From contig DHWW01000038.1 in the NCBI GenBank assembly GCA_002413385.1, positions 6,657-14,951 of the forward strand: 8,295 bases of DNA, written 5' to 3'. This DNA comes from Granulicella sp. UBA5172 (GTDB lineage Bacteria > Acidobacteriota > Terriglobia > Terriglobales > Acidobacteriaceae). This document shows, piece after piece, positions 6,545 through 8,295 of the stretch (its first letter is position 1; each line of letters starts with the position of its first letter). The notes under the pieces were generated by a model. It was not told where the DNA came from and searched no databases. It saw only the letters and a program-made list of their open reading frames with translations. Both the position numbers and the translations under genes were made by a program.

Positions 6545-8062
6545 TTAATGGACGATGATAGTTCCATGAACGACGATGGAAGGTGTCCCGTTGATCTGAT
6601 AGGTGTAGGTGCCAGCAGTCGTGAAGATCCCCGTGGCGTGGGTAGTGTTATTTGGCAGAGGAACTGGGCCAAAGGTCGTCGGGCCGGTGAGGCGTAGGAT
6701 GGTCCAGTTCGCTCCTGAATTGGAGTTGTGAAAGGTGACTGTGCCACCCACGGCAATGTCGACAGATTGCGGGCCAAAGGGTGTCATGGGGTTATAGATC
6801 GTGACCGTCGCCGATAGAGGCCACGACGACCCATTTCTAGTATTTGTAATGGTACAAAATTTGTTATCTCCTGCGGCCACGGTGACTGCACCGTTGGCGG
6901 CACAGCCAGCTCCGCTGATCACGCTGGTGTAATTAGCCAGGCTGGTGCCGTTGGAGCCACCTACCTCGCTGACATTGTAGTTTCCGGTGGGCACAGTCAC
7001 CGGGCCCATCACCGCACCGTTGCCGCCATTGAGAAAGTTCGCCAGGAGGGTGCCGCTACCGTTCTTAAGCTGGAGCGTGAATTTGCCTGGGTCCGTTGCA
7101 GGTACCAGAATCTTCTTCACCGTCACGGTGCCTGTCAGCGACGGCACCGTAACCGACGCGCAGATATGCGTATTGTTGGCAGGATTGGGGTCGCTAGGTG
7201 TTCCCGGGCTGGCTCCTTCCGTCACCGTCACACAGTTCATGAACGAACCGCCGCTCGGTAATTTGAAAGAGAAGAGGGCGTTCTTCGACTGGCTGGGCGC
7301 CAAAGACGTATTGGCGGTGCAGGCAATCGGCAGGATCGGACCCGCTCCGGGCGAACAGCTGATGGGCAGAGTGCCGCCGGCACCTGTGTAGATGCCATTG
7401 GAGGGAGCTCCGGTCACAATGTCCGATATGCTGATTGGGCTGACGGACGGCAATGGGCCAAGGTTGGTGACGGTGACGGTACAAAGTACCGATTGCGGCC
7501 CATTCACCGCGCACGTCTTGGTGACGCTCAAGTCGGCTACAGGTGTCGACGGCACCTTCTTGTTGGTGAACGTGCATGTAATGTGATGGCCGGCGGTCAG
7601 ATTCGCCGTGAACGCGTGGTTGGGTAAATCCACCGTCGCGCTACTCGCCGGCAGGCAGGAGATGCTCATGAGGTTCCAGCCCGTCACTGGAAACGGATTA
7701 TTGAAATCTTCCTTGAAGCTGTAGCTCCCCGGCGCGAGGGTCCAGGTCTTCGTGTTGGAAAGAATGTTATTCGCGCCTACCGCCCCGGCATCGTCATCCA
7801 GCTGGAAGGGCATGCAGCAGCTACTGTGCGGCCCAAAGGCGTAAAAGTTGAAGTCCTGTGCGTCGTGCGGCTGTGCGACCTTCACGATCGTGATCGTGCC
7901 TGTTTGAGCCCAGGCATGCTGCAAACTAAATGCACAGAGGAGAATCGCGAACCGCAAGCACGGCTTTAATATGGCTTTCACCGTTGATGAGGTATGTATG
8001 GTCGGAGCGCCAATATGCGACAACAGCAACCCCATGAAACCAGATTTCAATTGCACTTTCAT
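6545..8062 (-). CDS. Secreted prealbumin-like/DUF11-like protein with C-terminal cupredoxin-like domain
   Basis: A 505-residue protein. I chose ATG 8062 because AGGAG lies 6 bases upstream; in-frame ATGs at 8095 and 8098 would add 11-12 residues with only a weak GAGG upstream. The signal peptide is long, about 52 residues, with its hydrophobic core near 36-50 and ending in HAWAQ. Residues about 53-168 form a prealbumin-like module (TGTITIVK at the start, LAPGSYSFKED, then a GHHITCTFTNK end). About 175-305 is DUF11-like (ADLSVTKTC, TVTNLGP, DPNPANNTHICASV). About 310-408 is a second prealbumin-like module (GTVTVKK, TGNYNVSEV, NKFCTITNT). About 415-505 resembles a cupredoxin (SVDIAVGGTVTFHN, FTTAGTYTY, VVHGTIIVH), but the expected copper-binding Cys and first His are absent. 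The mature part has 12 cysteines (four, six and two in the first three modules), suggesting disulfides. The role is probably extracytoplasmic and structural or binding; no enzyme motif is visible. Its stop lies 331 bases from the IPT/TIG start. Confidence 0.85.
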   Translation of the reverse strand: MKVQLKSGFMGLLLSHIGAPTIHTSSTVKAILKPCLRFAILLCAFSLQHAWAQTGTITIVKVAQPHDAQDFNFYAFGPHSSCCMPFQLDDDAGAVGANNILSNTKTWTLAPGSYSFKEDFNNPFPVTGWNLMSISCLPASSATVDLPNHAFTANLTAGHHITCTFTNKKVPSTPVADLSVTKTCAVNGPQSVLCTVTVTNLGPLPSVSPISISDIVTGAPSNGIYTGAGGTLPISCSPGAGPILPIACTANTSLAPSQSKNALFSFKLPSGGSFMNCVTVTEGASPGTPSDPNPANNTHICASVTVPSLTGTVTVKKILVPATDPGKFTLQLKNGSGTLLANFLNGGNGAVMGPVTVPTGNYNVSEVGGSNGTSLANYTSVISGAGCAANGAVTVAAGDNKFCTITNTRNGSSWPLSATVTIYNPMTPFGPQSVDIAVGGTVTFHNSNSGANWTILRLTGPTTFGPVPLPNNTTHATGIFTTAGTYTYQINGTPSIVVHGTIIVH

Positions 8063-8068
8063 TGCATT

Positions 8069-8073
8069 CTCCT
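8069..8073 (-). promoter_or_regulatory. Shine-Dalgarno deciding the 8062 start
   Basis: AGGAG on the minus strand, 6 bases before ATG 8062. It supports this codon over the upstream in-frame ATG codons at 8098 and 8095 and shortens the protein to 505 residues. A small TCGGA/TCCGA hairpin (8109-8123) lies in the leader just upstream; no convincing -35/-10 pair was found between it and the terminator at 8151-8182. Confidence 0.7.
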
Positions 8074-8150
8074 GCACAAGATTTTTGATTCCCATCATCG
8101 GTGAAACCTCGGATTGTTTCCGACTTCGTAGAATGCCTCTGCTGGCTGCT

Positions 8151-8182
8151 AAAAAGGGCGCGGCTTCAACTTCAGCCGCGCC
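8151..8182 (-). terminator. Minus-strand intrinsic terminator
   Basis: Read on the minus strand, GGCGCGGCT (8182-8174) pairs perfectly over 9 bases with AGCCGCGCC (8165-8157) around an 8-base loop, then C and a run of five Ts (8155-8151). On the plus strand the hairpin is followed by GTAATTC, so termination is directional. It implies a minus-strand gene ending to its right, and it isolates the 8062-6545 gene from read-through. Confidence 0.85.
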
Positions 8183-8208
8183 GTAATTCAGCCCGGATCG
8201 TACTGGTT

Positions 8209-8295
8209 TTAGTCCCTGTGGGAATGCTTCAGTGATCCAGAGAGAGCGTCATTCATACCTGTTCGGCTATACACACCGTTCATCAGAAGTTGATT
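8209..8295 (-). CDS. Possible C-terminal end of an upstream minus-strand gene (partial)
   Basis: The frame beginning at base 8295 on the minus strand is open for 28 codons to TAA at 8211-8209 and reads NQLLMNGVYSRTG to a KHSHRD end. The other two minus frames stop within the first 30 bases. The stop lies 26 bases before the strong minus-strand terminator, as expected for a real gene end. The stretch is too short to assign a family, and it could be chance. Confidence 0.35.
   Translation of the reverse strand, partial: NQLLMNGVYSRTGMNDALSGSLKHSHRD

Overview
The window looks like a chromosomal segment of a moderately GC-rich Gram-negative bacterium. The style of the secreted proteins points to an Acidobacteriota (Terriglobia-type) genome: a giant IPT/TIG protein that appears to end in a beta-barrel, prealbumin-like plus DUF11-like modules, and a CAP-domain protein. 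That taxonomic guess is inference from protein character only; no marker gene is present.

Left part (1-2185, + strand). Three genes lie head to tail. The first is the 3' two-thirds of a GDP-mannose 3,5-epimerase-like short-chain dehydrogenase/reductase, cut by the window edge. Three bases later comes a WecG/TagA/CpsF-family (GT26) glycosyltransferase, and about 43 bases after that a secreted CAP/SCP-domain protein. The first two form a convincing pair for surface or extracellular polysaccharide: one makes a GDP-sugar and the other transfers a sugar to a lipid-linked acceptor. The CAP protein may be co-transcribed but need not share the pathway.

Middle (2186-2490). A strong hairpin closes the CAP gene. 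It is followed by a near-consensus sigma-70 promoter (TTGACC, 17-base spacer, TATAAA), a complete tRNA-Asn(GTT) with encoded CCA, and an intrinsic terminator. The tRNA is a self-contained transcription unit that converges with the long minus-strand gene.

Right part (2491-8295, - strand). Two secreted multidomain proteins share an orientation. The upstream one (8062 to 6545) has a long signal peptide, two prealbumin-like modules around a DUF11-like module, and a C-terminal cupredoxin-like domain that appears to lack the copper ligands. Its mature part has 12 cysteines, an even number in each module. The downstream one (6213 to 2491, GTG start set by a strong Shine-Dalgarno) has IPT/TIG, Ig-like and FnIII-like modules, a Pro/Ala/Thr/Ser linker and about 500 residues that read as an outer-membrane beta-barrel; its whole mature part has no cysteine. 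The 331-base gap between them carries several inverted repeats. A minus-strand intrinsic terminator at 8151-8182 separates this pair from what may be the tail of another minus-strand gene entering from the right edge.

No insertion sequence, integrase, CRISPR array or phage gene was seen. The least ordinary contents are the epimerase/GT26 pair, the putative IPT-to-barrel surface protein, the disulfide-rich partner with its degenerate cupredoxin tail, and the repeat-rich leader between those two genes.
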